From CAYPEL01 sp036479985 (GTDB lineage: Bacteria > Pseudomonadota > Gammaproteobacteria > DSM-19610), in assembly GCA_965224815.1 (NCBI GenBank), contig CBDDAF010000003.1, forward strand, positions 930,001-994,000: 64,000 nt of DNA, written 5' to 3'. Under the pieces are notes generated by a model, which worked only from the letters and a program-made list of their open reading frames with translations, was not told where the DNA came from and did no database searches. Shown here piece by piece: positions 41,371 to 49,904 of the stretch. Numbering within the stretch: position 1 is the stretch's first letter; each line of letters begins with the position of its first letter. The translations under genes were made by a program, and so were the position numbers.

Positions 41371-42570
41371 CTACTTGGCCCGTCCACCTGCCCAACTAGA
41401 CGATTCGCGCGCGGACGGTTTCATTCTGATGCGCTCACCCACCTTCAAACCGGATAACACACTGACTCGATGACCATTCATACGATTACCCAACCGAACC
41501 ATTCTCAACTGGTTCTGGTTGTCATCGGAAACTACGTACACAGCTGGCAAACTGCCTCGCCACATAACTGCAGATTCAGGAATAACCGGAACAGTTTCAA
41601 CTTGTGTATTAGTATCAGGCACCATAACTTCGGCGTACATTCCCGGTCCGCCTGGCACACCTTGCGGTAAATCCAACTTCACGGTCACTGTATGCCGCTG
41701 CGCATCGGCTACAGGGAATATTTGCGCAACGCGTGCATCAACATAGGTATCACCGACATCCAGGTGTACCGGTACCATCATGCCTTTGCTTAGCGATGAA
41801 ATCAGTTTGGCCGGAATCTCAGCCTTGATTTGCAAGTAACGGGTGTCCGCAAACTGTAGTAATGACTGCCCTGGTTGTACTGAGTCACCCACTTCAATCA
41901 GCTTACGTACGACAACACCTTCAAATGGAGCTATGGATCTGGAATCACGGATTTTGGCATCGATTTCTTCAATCTGAGATCGTGCCCGCAAATGCCGACC
42001 CTGTGCCTGGCTGACCTGGTGGCCTTGAGAATACAGGTCGGCTTGCCGGTCAACCCAGGGAGTACCGCCGGTATTGCCAGGCATCATGCCCGCCATCGGT
42101 TGGGTGAACATCTGGTCAAACATCGATGGCATACCCATACCTGGGCTTTTTGCAATACTGCGTGATTGGGGTGACCACAATTCTCGCGAATATTGAACCT
42201 GGGCATTCTGGATTGCTGAAGCCGCATTATTAAACTCTGCTAACGCCGCACGGCGTTTCGCCAACAAGGCATCATCATCAATTGTCACCAGCAACTGTTT
42301 CGCTTTAAACCAGTCACCTTCCGTACCAGCAATGAATTCAATTCTGCCAGGAACTTGTGCTGTCAAAGTCACTTCCCGATAAGGCACCACAGTCCCGCCC
42401 AGGGTTACTGTGGCACCCATTTGATTGGCCATGACAGTAACAACATCGTCCCCATTTGGCGCCGCGTTTTGTTGAACGTTCGGCGCGGCCTGAAGAGCAG
42501 CTGTTGCTGGCAATACCAATACAACCCCTGCAATACTTAAACGAAAAGCACTGAGTATTTTCATTATCAT
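41371..42570 (-). CDS. RND periplasmic adaptor (membrane fusion protein)
   Basis: 399 residues from ATG 42570, which has GAGGA just upstream; a TTG at 42582 extends the frame. The signal peptide is about 1-30. The barrel-sandwich (lipoyl-like) half VTLTAQVPGRIEFI is split by a helical hairpin containing an unusual Met-rich stretch (about 145-175: SPGMGMPSMFDQMFTQ, MAGMMPGNTGG). The second lipoyl half is SIAPFEGVVVRKLIEVGDSV. The beta-barrel and membrane-proximal domains follow. It pairs with the RND permease 75 nt downstream. The Met-rich insert recalls copper/silver-binding Met motifs but is not the CusB pattern. Confidence 0.92.
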   Translation of the reverse strand: MIMKILSAFRLSIAGVVLVLPATAALQAAPNVQQNAAPNGDDVVTVMANQMGATVTLGGTVVPYREVTLTAQVPGRIEFIAGTEGDWFKAKQLLVTIDDDALLAKRRAALAEFNNAASAIQNAQVQYSRELWSPQSRSIAKSPGMGMPSMFDQMFTQPMAGMMPGNTGGTPWVDRQADLYSQGHQVSQAQGRHLRARSQIEEIDAKIRDSRSIAPFEGVVVRKLIEVGDSVQPGQSLLQFADTRYLQIKAEIPAKLISSLSKGMMVPVHLDVGDTYVDARVAQIFPVADAQRHTVTVKLDLPQGVPGGPGMYAEVMVPDTNTQVETVPVIPESAVMWRGSLPAVYVVSDDNQNQLRMVRLGNRMNGHRVSVLSGLKVGERIRMKPSARESSSWAGGRAK

Positions 42571-42715
42571 TTCATTCCTCAATGTTACTGCCCCATTCTG
42601 GTAAAAAAGCCGACACTATTCATTTATTTCGTGCCCTAACTGCTTTTTCTTTAACATAAATTTTATATGGGAACAGAGTCAGGGGCCGGTCAAGTTAATA
42701 CCTGCCGACTTCGAG

Positions 42716-43114
42716 CTAGCCCACCGTACCCATGACTGCAAAACTTTTTATGAAGGGTCCTGCCATCCTCGGATCCTTAACCATGGCACCGTAATCACCT
42801 ACCAGAAATTTGAGTTTGCGTGATGTGTAAGCCATTCCCAGGCCCATCATGCCGGGTGGCTTTTTCATCCACTTATTCCAGTTATCCTGGCTGGCACGCA
42901 TATCCCAACTCAGGGTCTCACCATTGAAAGGTCCGGCTGAAATTGCCTTGCCATTTTCGACTGTGAGCACACCACGTGGCTGTGGTTCGCCATCGATTCC
43001 ATAGGCAATGACAGAATTGAAACTGATTTTTGCAAGTGCATCTGAAAGGTCGGGTTCTGCATTCCAATTTTCCATAAAACCTTTCATCCATTCATCTGAA
43101 AACAGGTCTGACAT
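42716..43114 (-). CDS. SCP2 sterol/lipid-binding domain protein
   Basis: 132 residues. The start at 43114 has GGAG about 9 nt upstream. It consists of little more than one SCP2-like domain, with MDNW-type helices, VLTVENGKAIS, TLSWDMRASQDNWNKWM and a C-terminal helix (AGPFIKSFAVMG). No signal peptide is seen, so it is cytoplasmic. SCP2 folds bind lipids or other hydrophobic ligands. It heads the minus-strand group RND adaptor, RND permease and envelope proteins, so it may supply or sense the transported lipid-like substrate (inference). Confidence 0.75.
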   Translation of the reverse strand: MSDLFSDEWMKGFMENWNAEPDLSDALAKISFNSVIAYGIDGEPQPRGVLTVENGKAISAGPFNGETLSWDMRASQDNWNKWMKKPPGMMGLGMAYTSRKLKFLVGDYGAMVKDPRMAGPFIKSFAVMGTVG

Positions 43115-43534
43115 AATAATTATCTCCTCACAATGATTATTAAAGGCAAGAGTGCGCTACACGCACCATCTCTACAGCAGTGCAACATTTAATTTTTTGG
43201 ACAATTAACATTTTTTAATAAATAACACTCAATAAACGTGCCACCTATCTATAACTTATTGTTTTTATTTTATTTTAAAACCTGTCATCCGCCATGACAG
43301 TGTTTGTTATACATGAACATTAGTATTAAGGAAAAACCCTAATCAATTGTTTTATATATATAACTGACATTTTCCTACCCTGTTGCAAGCACGTTGCACG
43401 TACCGCCTAACCGCACCAATTGCATCATTCTAAAATCAATGACCATGGCGGCTTTCCCACAGAAAATTTCCGGTTTGCAATTCACCTTCCCTGACAGTCT
43501 GCTATTTCTACTTAGCGCTTTTTCATAGAAACTG
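43115..43534. promoter_or_regulatory. Gene-free region upstream of the SCP2-RND group
   Basis: 420 nt with an AT-rich middle (about 43180-43290), the likely promoter of the minus-strand SCP2-RND-envelope group. A short frame (43375-43611) overlaps the 3' end of the permease gene and shows no recognisable domain. No REP arm occurs here. Confidence 0.5.
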
Positions 43535-44593
43535 TCAAGCTGAGCCTTGTTCACTTTTGATACCTGGCCCGAGCAATATAGCGAGCCAGCGGCTGTCATT
43601 ATTCGAATCAAGGATAATCTGAACTGTGATGGTCAGGGGTACCGAAAGAAACATCCCGACCGGGCCCAGCACCCAACCCCAGAACACCAGGGAAACAAAT
43701 ACTACCAGCGGCGATAACCCCAGCCGATGTCCCATCAACCGGGGTTCCAGCATGCTACCAACGGCTATATTCACAACCAGATAGATAACTGACACAATTA
43801 ATGCCGCTGTAGGGCTCAATTGCAGCAAAGCGATCAGCACGGCCGGCACCGCCGCAATGATTGACCCAATATTCGGTATAAAATTAAACAGGAATGCCAG
43901 AAAACCCCATAGCACTGCAAAATCCACACCCATCAATAACAACGCTCCACCCGTTAATACGCCTGTCAAAGCTGAGGTGAGTGTTTTGATCCCCATATAC
44001 TGTTTGACGTTCTCCAGCATTAAACGAAAATGCTCAAGTGAAGACTCGGGCGTGCCTAGTGCAGTACGCACTTTGCCAGAGAAAGTTGATATTTCAAGCA
44101 GGATAAAAATCACGGTCAGTAAGATTAAAAAGGCATTGGTAAGCACTCCACCCAACCCCTTCAACATGGTAGATGCCAGCGCCATGGCTGAACCAGGATT
44201 CAGATAATCCAGAAAAGTCTCTCTGGATACACCAATACCAAATCGCGATAACCAACTAACGAACCGGTCGACCTGTAGTGTCAACTTTTCCTGATAAGTG
44301 GGTAATTCCCGCGAAAAGCCATCTAGTGAGCCACCGAGCATAGCAGCGATTCCAACCACGATTGCCAGCACTGCAAAAATGGCTGCAAGTAAAGCCAGTG
44401 GCGTGGGTAAACCGCGTTTTTGTAATCCGGTCAGCAGCGGTGCGCTGATAATGGCAATGAAAACAGCGAGCAAGAACGGCACGATCATATCTTGTGCTGC
44501 CCGCATTCCAGCAACCACCACAATAAATGCTGCCAGCCCGATCAATACCCGGTAGGAAACGTTTTTTAGACTTTCATCACTCACTGGCGCCAC
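43535..44593 (-). CDS. AI-2E family (PerM/UPF0118) membrane protein
   Basis: 352 residues. Eight or so TM segments are arranged in the AI-2E exporter-like pattern: VLIGLAAFIVVVAGM, LLAVFIAIISAPLL, LALLAAIFAVLAIVV. A large soluble helical domain (about 90-150) follows. Then come the conserved LWGFLAFLFNFIPNIGSIIAAVP and LSPLVVFVSLVFWGWVLGPVG, signature segments of PF01594. The substrate of this family is varied (autoinducer, ions, metabolites) and cannot be told here. It is divergent from the DUF1631 gene. Confidence 0.93.
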   Translation of the reverse strand: MAPVSDESLKNVSYRVLIGLAAFIVVVAGMRAAQDMIVPFLLAVFIAIISAPLLTGLQKRGLPTPLALLAAIFAVLAIVVGIAAMLGGSLDGFSRELPTYQEKLTLQVDRFVSWLSRFGIGVSRETFLDYLNPGSAMALASTMLKGLGGVLTNAFLILLTVIFILLEISTFSGKVRTALGTPESSLEHFRLMLENVKQYMGIKTLTSALTGVLTGGALLLMGVDFAVLWGFLAFLFNFIPNIGSIIAAVPAVLIALLQLSPTAALIVSVIYLVVNIAVGSMLEPRLMGHRLGLSPLVVFVSLVFWGWVLGPVGMFLSVPLTITVQIILDSNNDSRWLAILLGPGIKSEQGSA

Positions 44594-44811
44594 CTAAATG
44601 CCCTGTACACGCGTGAGACTTTATCCGTTTTATTGAAACAATACAAAATGTTAGCAAAAACCTGGCTATCAGAATCCAGGCGAAATTTAAACCGGTATTC
44701 AACAGCTTCTGCACTACTCAAGCCTTAAGCATGGCAAGCCGATGATATATCAGATATTGCCGGGTTAACTGGCAACCACCATCAGCTGCCTAATGGAGCA
44801 AGACCAGAATC

Positions 44812-47214
44812 ATGTCAATCGCGCCTTCAAATAAGAAGATACTGGATAAATGCCACAAGATGGTTAATAGCCACCTGACTGCGTTAATGGACAGAATGTT
44901 TGAAAATGCAGATGTCGGGTTTCTCGACTTTGCTGACAAAGCAGAAAGTAATGCGGCGCAGGCACTGTTCTTTGAAGCCATGGCCGAAGTACGAAAAAAA
45001 CGGCCTGATGTTGAACGCCTGTTTCACAAAGAAGTACTGAACAGTTTCAACAAATTTCCAGAATGGTCAGCTGATTCCAATGTTGATGAGGATAACGAGG
45101 AAGACGGTGAATTTTCATTTTCACTGGTCAAAGATGACATCATGGAAGAGGACGTAGCGATCAAGAATATCCTCACCAAAAATGCAGGAAGAGTGCAGGA
45201 AAACCTGAATGCACTGGTTCAACGCCTGTCCGTTATTAACGATGGTGACGCCATTACTGAAATTCAGATTCCAGCTGGCCCAAGCGTACTCGCAAATGCA
45301 TTCCGTCTTGCATCACACGAAATGGAGATGGAAACCAAAGTCTGGTTAGTTATGATCGCTCTGTTTGACAAATTTGTTCTCGGCGTAACCGGCCTGATTT
45401 ACAGCGAATACAACGAGCTTCTGATCCAGGAAGGTGTTCTGCCCAAACTAAAATACAAGATTCATAAATCTGCCGCAGGTAGCACCAACAGTGCCGCTGA
45501 ACAACCCAGCGAAACACCAGAGACTGTTGCTGAAGAAGAGCATACCGACCCTGGTTCACCGGATGAGCTAGGCCAGGAATTGTTTGGCAACATTTGTGGG
45601 TATCTCGCCAATCGTCATCCTTCAGCAGGTGCATCTGCTGGTGGAATGCCCGCTGGTGGAATGCCCGCTAGTGGAATACCCGCTGGTGGAATGCCTGCTG
45701 GTGGAATGCCTGCTGGTGGAATGCCTGCTGGTGGAATGCCTGCTGGTGGAATGCCTGCTGGTGGAATGTCTGCTGGTGGAATGCCTGCTGGTGGAATGCT
45801 GGCTGGCAGTGTTAGCACGCCTGCAAATGGCCCGGTTACGGGTGTCGCACTTGCACCAGCAGAATCATTGGTTGGCTCGATTAATCAAATGCAAGGCCAT
45901 GTACAGGCTGGACAAACGATAATTTCCAACAATGAATTTATCGAAAATATTAAAGTTGACGAAAACCTCGTCACAACACTACAGCAAACACTGTTTGAAG
46001 AGCGTCAGAAAATATTTGGTGCTGTCGATCGGCGCAAGATACCGACAGCTGATTCAGATGTTATCGATTTGGTTGGCATGCTATTCGAATATATGCTCAA
46101 GGAAGAACAACTTCCAAGTATTGTTAAGGCACTTATCAGTCGCATCCACACCCCTATGCTCAAAGTTGCCATACTTGACCGGCGTTTCTTTACCCAAAGT
46201 AAACATCCTGCACGCCGCCTGATGAACGATATGATTTCGGCAGGTATTCGCTGGGTTAATGACAAAAATCTTGATGCCGGTATCTTTCCCCGCATGCGAG
46301 AAATCGTCAACCAGTTATTAATGGACTTCGAAGAAGACGTCAATGTATTCGAGCATTTCCGGATAGCTTTTGAAAAGATTTCAGAAGAAACAAAAAAACG
46401 TTCAGAGGTAGTGGAAAAACGCACTAATGAAACCGCTAACGGGCAAGAAAAACTCATGGCAGCACGCAAACGTGCTCACCAGGAAATACGCCTACTGTTA
46501 GGCGGAAAAGCCATGGCGCGTGCAAGCTGTAACTTACTAACCAAGCTCTGGACAGATAAAATGATCTTTATTTTGCTTCGCGAAGCAAAGGGTGATCAAA
46601 GTGAATTATGGACAAATGCATCTAGCATGGCGAAAAAGATTGTGGCCAGCGCATCGCCGCCTGATAATGAAGATGCACGCCTCAACCGCGTTTCAGAACT
46701 TGAAGACTTACAACAAGAAATCCGTGCCGCCTTAAGCACCACTCAACACGCAGAAAAAGAAGCCTTGCTGCTTGCGCTGTTCGAAGCTCAAAAGGAAGTC
46801 CTTGCGCCAAACCTGGACGAGATGCCTGCTGAAATAATGGTGGAAACACCGGTTGCAGAAGTTGCACCTGAACCAGAGCTTGAACCAGAAATAGCCTCTG
46901 AAACATTGAGCACAGAGCAACAAGCTGCGCTAGAAAAAATATCCGACCTGCCGTTTGGAACCTGGTTTGATTTCAGGGATGACAGTACTGGCAAACCCAA
47001 ACGTGCCAAACTTTCCTGGCGCAGCACACTTACCAAAAAATATATGTTTGTCGACCAGATGGGCATCAAATCCGTAGTCATCTCCATGACCGATCTGGCA
47101 TGTGCACTGGTTAACGGCAGTGCAGAGATTATCGTACACGACAAGAAACCTTTTGTAGACCGTGCGCTAGGCGCAATCCACCGCATGCTGGATCGTGGCG
47201 TTACTGCAGCCTGA
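44812..47214 (+). CDS. DUF1631-family protein with GGMPA minisatellite
   Basis: 800 residues. The DUF1631 pattern is seen in MVNSHLTALMDRMFENADVGFLDFADKAES at the start and in the long helical middle (MLKVAILDRRFFTQSKHPARRLMNDM; AIRWVNDKN). The last 100 residues resemble a PilZ-like ending (LPFGTWFDFRDDSTGKPKRAKLSWRS). Between about 275 and 332 lies a Gly/Met/Pro/Ala repeat of about eleven units (45636-45805). No signal or TM is seen. In several proteobacteria DUF1631 proteins sit near PilZ and c-di-GMP genes, and here a PilZ gene follows within 34 nt. A c-di-GMP-related role is inferred. Confidence 0.85.
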   Translation: MSIAPSNKKILDKCHKMVNSHLTALMDRMFENADVGFLDFADKAESNAAQALFFEAMAEVRKKRPDVERLFHKEVLNSFNKFPEWSADSNVDEDNEEDGEFSFSLVKDDIMEEDVAIKNILTKNAGRVQENLNALVQRLSVINDGDAITEIQIPAGPSVLANAFRLASHEMEMETKVWLVMIALFDKFVLGVTGLIYSEYNELLIQEGVLPKLKYKIHKSAAGSTNSAAEQPSETPETVAEEEHTDPGSPDELGQELFGNICGYLANRHPSAGASAGGMPAGGMPASGIPAGGMPAGGMPAGGMPAGGMPAGGMPAGGMSAGGMPAGGMLAGSVSTPANGPVTGVALAPAESLVGSINQMQGHVQAGQTIISNNEFIENIKVDENLVTTLQQTLFEERQKIFGAVDRRKIPTADSDVIDLVGMLFEYMLKEEQLPSIVKALISRIHTPMLKVAILDRRFFTQSKHPARRLMNDMISAGIRWVNDKNLDAGIFPRMREIVNQLLMDFEEDVNVFEHFRIAFEKISEETKKRSEVVEKRTNETANGQEKLMAARKRAHQEIRLLLGGKAMARASCNLLTKLWTDKMIFILLREAKGDQSELWTNASSMAKKIVASASPPDNEDARLNRVSELEDLQQEIRAALSTTQHAEKEALLLALFEAQKEVLAPNLDEMPAEIMVETPVAEVAPEPELEPEIASETLSTEQQAALEKISDLPFGTWFDFRDDSTGKPKRAKLSWRSTLTKKYMFVDQMGIKSVVISMTDLACALVNGSAEIIVHDKKPFVDRALGAIHRMLDRGVTAA
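45636..45805 (+). repeat. 15-bp coding minisatellite (about 11 units)
   Basis: Unit GGTGGAATGCCTGCT encodes GGMPA. Units near the edges differ (AGTGGAATACCC, GGAATGTCT) while the centre is identical, as expected of recent slippage or unequal exchange. Length changes in 15-bp steps keep the DUF1631 frame. Confidence 0.95.
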
Positions 47215-47247
47215 CATGGCTACAATTTAAATAATAAGGAATTCAAC

Positions 47248-47595
47248 ATGAAATCAGTGACTGCCAACAGTGAACACCGGCACCAACACCGCATGGACAT
47301 TCAGGACGAACTTAGTATCACGGATGCTAAAACCGGCACCAGCCTCGGAATGCTTGCTAACCTATCCGTTGAAGGTTTGATGATTGCAAGTCAGCAACCA
47401 ATCGCCCTCAATACAAAGTTTCATTTGAACGTCCCCTTGTCAGCAGAAGGGGTTGATGACGCATCAATCATAGTGACTGCCGAAAGTTTGTGGTCAGAAG
47501 ATGTCAGTGGATCGGGTACCTACTGGACTGGTTTTCATATTGAAAACATATCAGCAGAACACCAGGAGATTTTGACCAAAATTGTGGCCGGTTGA
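47248..47595 (+). CDS. PilZ-domain protein
   Basis: 115 residues, essentially one PilZ domain. The c-di-GMP-binding arginine motif RHQHR (about 11-15, RxxxR) and NLSVEGLMI (for D/NxSxxG) are both present, then strands ending in YWTGFHIENISAEHQ. AAGGA lies just upstream of ATG 47248. It follows the DUF1631 gene by 33 nt, so the two are probably co-transcribed and act in c-di-GMP signalling (inference). A GGDEF/EAL enzyme is encoded elsewhere in the window (12960-15941). Confidence 0.88.
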   Translation: MKSVTANSEHRHQHRMDIQDELSITDAKTGTSLGMLANLSVEGLMIASQQPIALNTKFHLNVPLSAEGVDDASIIVTAESLWSEDVSGSGTYWTGFHIENISAEHQEILTKIVAG

Positions 47596-47631
47596 AATTC
47601 TTACCTACCTCTAGTTAATTAGCAAGAATCT

Positions 47632-47692
47632 GTAGGAGCGGCTTCAGCCGCGATAGACACCGCAGCCCCATCGCGGCTGAAGCCGCTCCTGC
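47632..47692. repeat. REPIN between convergent PilZ and dnaQ genes
   Basis: The left arm is intact; the right arm ends CTGCAA in place of CTACAG. Confidence 0.93.
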
Positions 47693-47708
47693 AAATTCTT
47701 GCTGACTA

Positions 47709-48425
47709 TCAACTCCCTAGTTGTTCCCAGACTGAAGAATCTCCACACACTTTACTAATAGCTCCAAGCCGCTCCTTATGTGCAGCCAACTCTTGTTCAT
47801 TGGCTTTAGTAACAACAAGCGTTTGTCTATCGCTGGTTAGACGCCGAATCGGTTCCTCGTTTATCTGAGCATTCGACGCATCGGTCTGCCCCCCTAATAA
47901 CAAGGCCACCTGACCACCTGTCATGGCAAGATAAACGTCGGCCAAAATCTCGGCATCAAGTAAAGCACCGTGTAATTCCCGACGTGAATTATCTATATCG
48001 TAACGCTTACATAATGCATTTAAATTGTTTTTCTGACCCGGATGCATCCGCCGCGCTAATGCCAAAGTATCCTGCACACTACAAAAATCTTCTGTAGCTG
48101 TCTTTAAGTTACTCCGTTTGAATTCGTGATTGAGAAACCCAACGTCGAAAGGCGCATTGTGGATAACAAGTTCAGCACCACGAATATAATCAACAAGCTC
48201 CTCTACCAGGTCATCAAAAACCGGTTTATCGGTCAGAAATTCATTGGTAATGCCGTGCACTTCCATCGCGCCAGCGTCAATTTCACGATTCGGCTGTATA
48301 TACTGATGGTAATTATTTCCAGTCAATTTCCTGTTAACGAGCTCGACACACCCTATTTCTATAATCCGATGACCCGCAGCCGGATCAAGACCGGTTGTTT
48401 CAGTATCTAGAACAATTTGTCTCAT
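47709..48425 (-). CDS. dnaQ: DNA polymerase III epsilon subunit (proofreading exonuclease)
   Basis: 238 residues, usual for DnaQ. The three DEDDh exonuclease motifs are present: ExoI DTETTGLDPAAGHRIIEIG, ExoII HNAPFDVGFLNHEF and ExoIII HGALLDAEILADVYLAM. It removes misincorporated bases as part of the replicase core. The C-terminal extension (about 190-238) would contact the alpha subunit. It lies downstream of rnhA and the methyltransferase gene, as in E. coli. Confidence 0.96.
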   Translation of the reverse strand: MRQIVLDTETTGLDPAAGHRIIEIGCVELVNRKLTGNNYHQYIQPNREIDAGAMEVHGITNEFLTDKPVFDDLVEELVDYIRGAELVIHNAPFDVGFLNHEFKRSNLKTATEDFCSVQDTLALARRMHPGQKNNLNALCKRYDIDNSRRELHGALLDAEILADVYLAMTGGQVALLLGGQTDASNAQINEEPIRRLTSDRQTLVVTKANEQELAAHKERLGAISKVCGDSSVWEQLGS

Positions 48426-48541
48426 AAATTACTCACCTTCTACCAACATTAAGTACGTAAGTTAGCCCCGGTGTACAGGTTTCGTGACCGTCAGCAACAG
48501 GGATGTATTTACAGCGTGCCACAAAAGCTGTGCCGGGTAAC

Positions 48542-48991
48542 TTACTTACGGTTTTCCAACAACTCATCTATACCACGATTTGCCAGCTCATCTGCCCGTT
48601 CATTTCCCGGATGACCACTGTGCCCTTTAACCCAATACCAATTCACTTCCTCGTGTCGCAATACAGCTTCATCAAGTTGCTTCCACAAGTCCACATTCTT
48701 GACCGGTTTTTTAGCCGCCGTTTTCCAACCACGTTTTTTCCAATTATGCAGCCATTCGGTGATCCCATTTTTAACATACACCGAATCGGTTGTAACCCGA
48801 ACTCGACAAGCTTTGCTTAATGACTCCAAAGCCTGGATAGCAGCCATTAACTCCATACGGTTATTCGTTGTTTCGGCTTCACCACCAAACAACTCTTTCT
48901 CGTGATCACCGTATCTTAGTAAAGCGCCCCAACCCCCAGGACCAGGATTACCCCGGCAGGCACCATCGGTAAATATTTCAACTTCACTCAT
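48542..48991 (-). CDS. rnhA: Ribonuclease HI
   Basis: 149 residues, normal length. It cleaves the RNA strand of RNA-DNA hybrids. Catalytic acidic residues are seen in IFTDGACRGNPGPGGWG (Asp), NNRMELMAAIQAL (Glu), VTTDSVYVKNGI (Asp) and GNERADELANRG (Asp). Its start overlaps the methyltransferase stop by 4 nt, so the two are translationally coupled. Confidence 0.97.
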   Translation of the reverse strand: MSEVEIFTDGACRGNPGPGGWGALLRYGDHEKELFGGEAETTNNRMELMAAIQALESLSKACRVRVTTDSVYVKNGITEWLHNWKKRGWKTAAKKPVKNVDLWKQLDEAVLRHEEVNWYWVKGHSGHPGNERADELANRGIDELLENRK

Positions 48992-49764
48992 GTCTTGACC
49001 TTAATAATGCCGCGTTGTGAGGGTTCCACTAAACTACCCGTGATCAATGAACGCTGCGGACGCCAGCGAGGCTTGATCGGCGTAAAGGTTGTTACGCGTT
49101 TGCGCGCAACCAACAAGTAACAACCTCCAAAAAGTGGCCATGATGGCCGGTGCAGGCGCTGTATAAATCCATGCTTATTAGATATCGCAGCACGTTGCCA
49201 CGGAATTTTCGGATAGTAATATTCTGTATGAACGATTGAATAGCCTAATAATGATAACCAGTCTTTTAAACGATGCTGGCTGATAAATCGCATATTCCAG
49301 GGCGTTGCTTCACGTCTATGCAGCAACCGGCGTAACCCCCACAGGCTATACGGATTGAATCCCAACACCACCAAATGCCCCTCAGCAACCAGACACCGAT
49401 CCAGTTCACGTAAAAGCTGATGTGGATCTGTGGATAACTCCAAAACATGCGGCAATACAAAGGCATCAATACTGTCAGTTTGCCAGGGAAGAGATTCATT
49501 GCAGGCCAGCAGAGAAGGCTTATCAGACAGACCTGCACTGGTGCAAGATTGTACTACTTTGTGCGGTACCCGGCTGTTCTGTAAAGCATCCAGCTGGCAC
49601 GATGGATCCACTAACACTAGATGATAACCAAATATACGCGCTAACACGGGTGTCAGGATATCCTGCTCAACCTTGCACAGGCTGCGCCCCAACGGTTGTT
49701 CGTACCAGCGGCGCATAGCCATCAACTGGTCAAGACGAGTTTTCGCACATCGTGTTCTAGACAT
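48988..49764 (-). CDS. SAM-dependent methyltransferase (YafS-like)
   Basis: 258 residues. A class I SAM-methyltransferase core (about 60-190) can be traced. LPWQTDSIDAFVLPHVLELS is the post-II acidic loop region and GHLVVLGFNPYSLWGLRRLL the motif III strand. The genomic position (between mltD, divergent, and rnhA) equals that of E. coli yafS. The substrate is unknown. Motif I (glycine-rich loop) is poorly conserved, with LVDPS the closest strand, which is usual for this subgroup. Coupling to rnhA is by a 4-nt overlap. Confidence 0.88.
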   Translation of the reverse strand: MSRTRCAKTRLDQLMAMRRWYEQPLGRSLCKVEQDILTPVLARIFGYHLVLVDPSCQLDALQNSRVPHKVVQSCTSAGLSDKPSLLACNESLPWQTDSIDAFVLPHVLELSTDPHQLLRELDRCLVAEGHLVVLGFNPYSLWGLRRLLHRREATPWNMRFISQHRLKDWLSLLGYSIVHTEYYYPKIPWQRAAISNKHGFIQRLHRPSWPLFGGCYLLVARKRVTTFTPIKPRWRPQRSLITGSLVEPSQRGIIKVKT

Positions 49765-49904
49765 AATGGTTACAAATCATAGCCTAACCTACAGGTCTAT
49801 GGGTAACTAGTTGACCTGTCAGGAACAGGCTGTCAGCATAAGAGCCTGATGCCGTGTTTTTCGATACCCTGACTTGTTGAGTCTCGCCTTATTGAAAACA
49901 GATA

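Noticed and set aside
43375..43611. 78-residue frame after the AI-2E gene
   Set aside because: It overlaps the 3' end of the permease gene, has no ribosome site or recognisable domain.
45636..45805. CRISPR-like array
   Set aside because: The units abut without unique spacers and are in frame with the gene, so it is a minisatellite.
45584..45922. Leu/Val- and Pro/Ile-repeat frames in the minisatellite
   Set aside because: They are other-frame readings of the 15-bp repeat inside the DUF1631 gene.
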